Below, piece by piece: positions 4,926 through 5,767 of a stretch of DNA of 5,767 bases. The stretch lies in assembly GCA_003229095.1 (NCBI GenBank), contig QIHS01000150.1:1-5767 (forward strand). The letters run 5' to 3'. The notes beneath the pieces are model-generated. The model ran no database searches and had not been told where the DNA came from. It saw only the letters and a program-made list of their open reading frames with translations. Positions within the stretch are counted from its first letter, which is position 1; every line of letters begins with the position of its first letter. This DNA comes from Woeseia sp. GTDB taxonomy: Bacteria > Pseudomonadota > Gammaproteobacteria > Steroidobacterales > Woeseiaceae. The position numbers and the translations under genes were made by a program.

Positions 4926-5767
4926 CTATTCCGGGAATAACGAAATATTGACGCGATTATTGCTCGCCGCAATTTTGTTCCAGGAAGACACAGTTACATT
5001 GTCCGGAATCGCCGGATAACTCATCACCGGGTCCGCGTTTCCCAATGAGACGATCTCGTATCGAATGCGTCCCGCCGTACGTTGATCTGAAAGTCGAATA
5101 AAATTTGCAAAGGCGACTGACTGCCGCAGCCCAAACTCGTACGCTTCACCGCCTGAAACACCAATGCGATCGCATTGAACCGCCAGCAAGTTGTCTGAGG
5201 CCAATTCGTAGTCGGCCATACCGGCTCCGCTCATACAAAAATTTCCGACATGTGTTTCGACCCTAACCGCGCCTGAAAAACCGATGGCGGTTAGCTGATC
5301 AGTGAGCTGCTCGATAGCCGCCAGCCGGGAATCGCCAAGTGGCAATTCATCGAAAGCATATGACGCACGCTGATTGATACCCCATTCGAGGCTATCCAGC
5401 GTCGCTGAATACATTGCGCCCAAAGATTGTTGGTAGTTGTCGAGTTGTGTCCTGGATTGAAGCGAACCTTCCGCCTCACTCATTCGCTGGTTTTCCAGTT
5501 CCTGTTTTAATTGCGTCTGTTGCGCCTGCAGCGCCTGCCAACTCTGTTCACGTTGCCAATAGAGTGCTGCAAACACCATCGATAGCAGGGCCAATGTCGC
5601 GACAGCTGCCTGCAGCGTGCGCGAGGGGCCGTTTTCGACTGCCAATTCCTCTACGTCCTCGGTCTGATTCCCTGTTGGCCTGAATTCGTCAGCAACGCGA
5701 TTCGCGATAGTTTCATAACTGTCGAGAAGATCACGACGCAACACTGCTCGTTGCTGGTCAAACAGAT
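4926..5767 (-). CDS. Partial gene: single-pass membrane protein with probable coiled coil and C-terminal domain of unknown function
   Basis: The frame is open to the right edge with no stop, so the true start is probably outside. A GTG at 5744 is the first possible internal start, but it has no clear ribosome-binding site and the sequence before it (LFDQQRA) reads as continuing protein. Numbering from that GTG: polar region 1-43 (contains SYETIANRVADEF), transmembrane helix about 44-63, then a Gln/Glu/Leu-rich probable coiled coil 64-100, and a domain at about 135-272 that should lie in the periplasm. The last domain holds two cysteines (170 and 191) that could form a disulfide. Its order of segments (VRVETHVGNF, then LRQSVAFANFI, then IVSLGNADPV) faintly resembles an OmpA-like peptidoglycan-binding fold, without a confident match. 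I do not recognise the family. Convergence with the bactofilin is the only link to cell envelope structure. Confidence 0.8.
   Translation of the reverse strand, partial: LFDQQRAVLRRDLLDSYETIANRVADEFRPTGNQTEDVEELAVENGPSRTLQAAVATLALLSMVFAALYWQREQSWQALQAQQTQLKQELENQRMSEAEGSLQSRTQLDNYQQSLGAMYSATLDSLEWGINQRASYAFDELPLGDSRLAAIEQLTDQLTAIGFSGAVRVETHVGNFCMSGAGMADYELASDNLLAVQCDRIGVSGGEAYEFGLRQSVAFANFIRLSDQRTAGRIRYEIVSLGNADPVMSYPAIPDNVTVSSWNKIAASNNRVNISLFPE

Noticed and set aside
4927..4939. Palindrome TATTCC-G-GGAATA at the end of the convergent membrane-protein gene as a terminator
   Set aside because: Only a 5-bp stem with a 3-base loop is possible, it includes the stop codon, and no T-tract follows on either strand.

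Overview
The window looks like ordinary chromosomal DNA of a gammaproteobacterium. The best taxonomic clue is a full-length glutamate-cysteine ligase of the long proteobacterial GshA class, close to the E. coli enzyme in length and motifs. Coding density is high, GC content is a little above half by eye, and there are no mobile elements, tRNAs, rRNAs or CRISPR repeats. The species cannot be named from this sequence. Genes run off both ends.

Layout, left to right. (a) 1-826, minus strand: two overlapping genes for small proteins with an N-terminal membrane anchor or signal, function unknown; the downstream one leaves the window at position 1. (b) 827-1001: a short divergent promoter region with a weak CRP-like dyad and a -10-like box. 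(c) 1002-2653, plus strand: a sulfotransferase-like P-loop protein followed one base later by a fold-type IV, branched-chain-aminotransferase-like enzyme. The aminotransferase reading frame is broken near position 2180, and the catalytic lysine lies in the shifted frame. (d) 2670-4250, minus strand: gshA, convergent with the aminotransferase. (e) 4251-4494: divergent control region with a good sigma70-type promoter for gshA, a 10-bp stem-loop in the gshA leader, and several inverted repeats on the bactofilin side. (f) 4495-4908, plus strand: a bactofilin. (g) 4926-5767, minus strand: the C-terminal part of a single-pass membrane protein with a probable coiled coil, convergent with the bactofilin.

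How the genes relate. The sulfotransferase-like and aminotransferase genes form a tightly coupled two-gene unit. From memory, plants carry the same two domains fused in one polypeptide (the Arabidopsis BCAT-like proteins), which suggests a shared but unknown function. gshA makes gamma-glutamylcysteine for glutathione and is transcribed on its own. The bactofilin and its convergent neighbour may both belong to the cell envelope or cytoskeleton, but only position links them. Four of the six assignable starts are non-ATG (three TTG, one GTG), and each of the three TTG starts has a clear GGAG ribosome-binding site.
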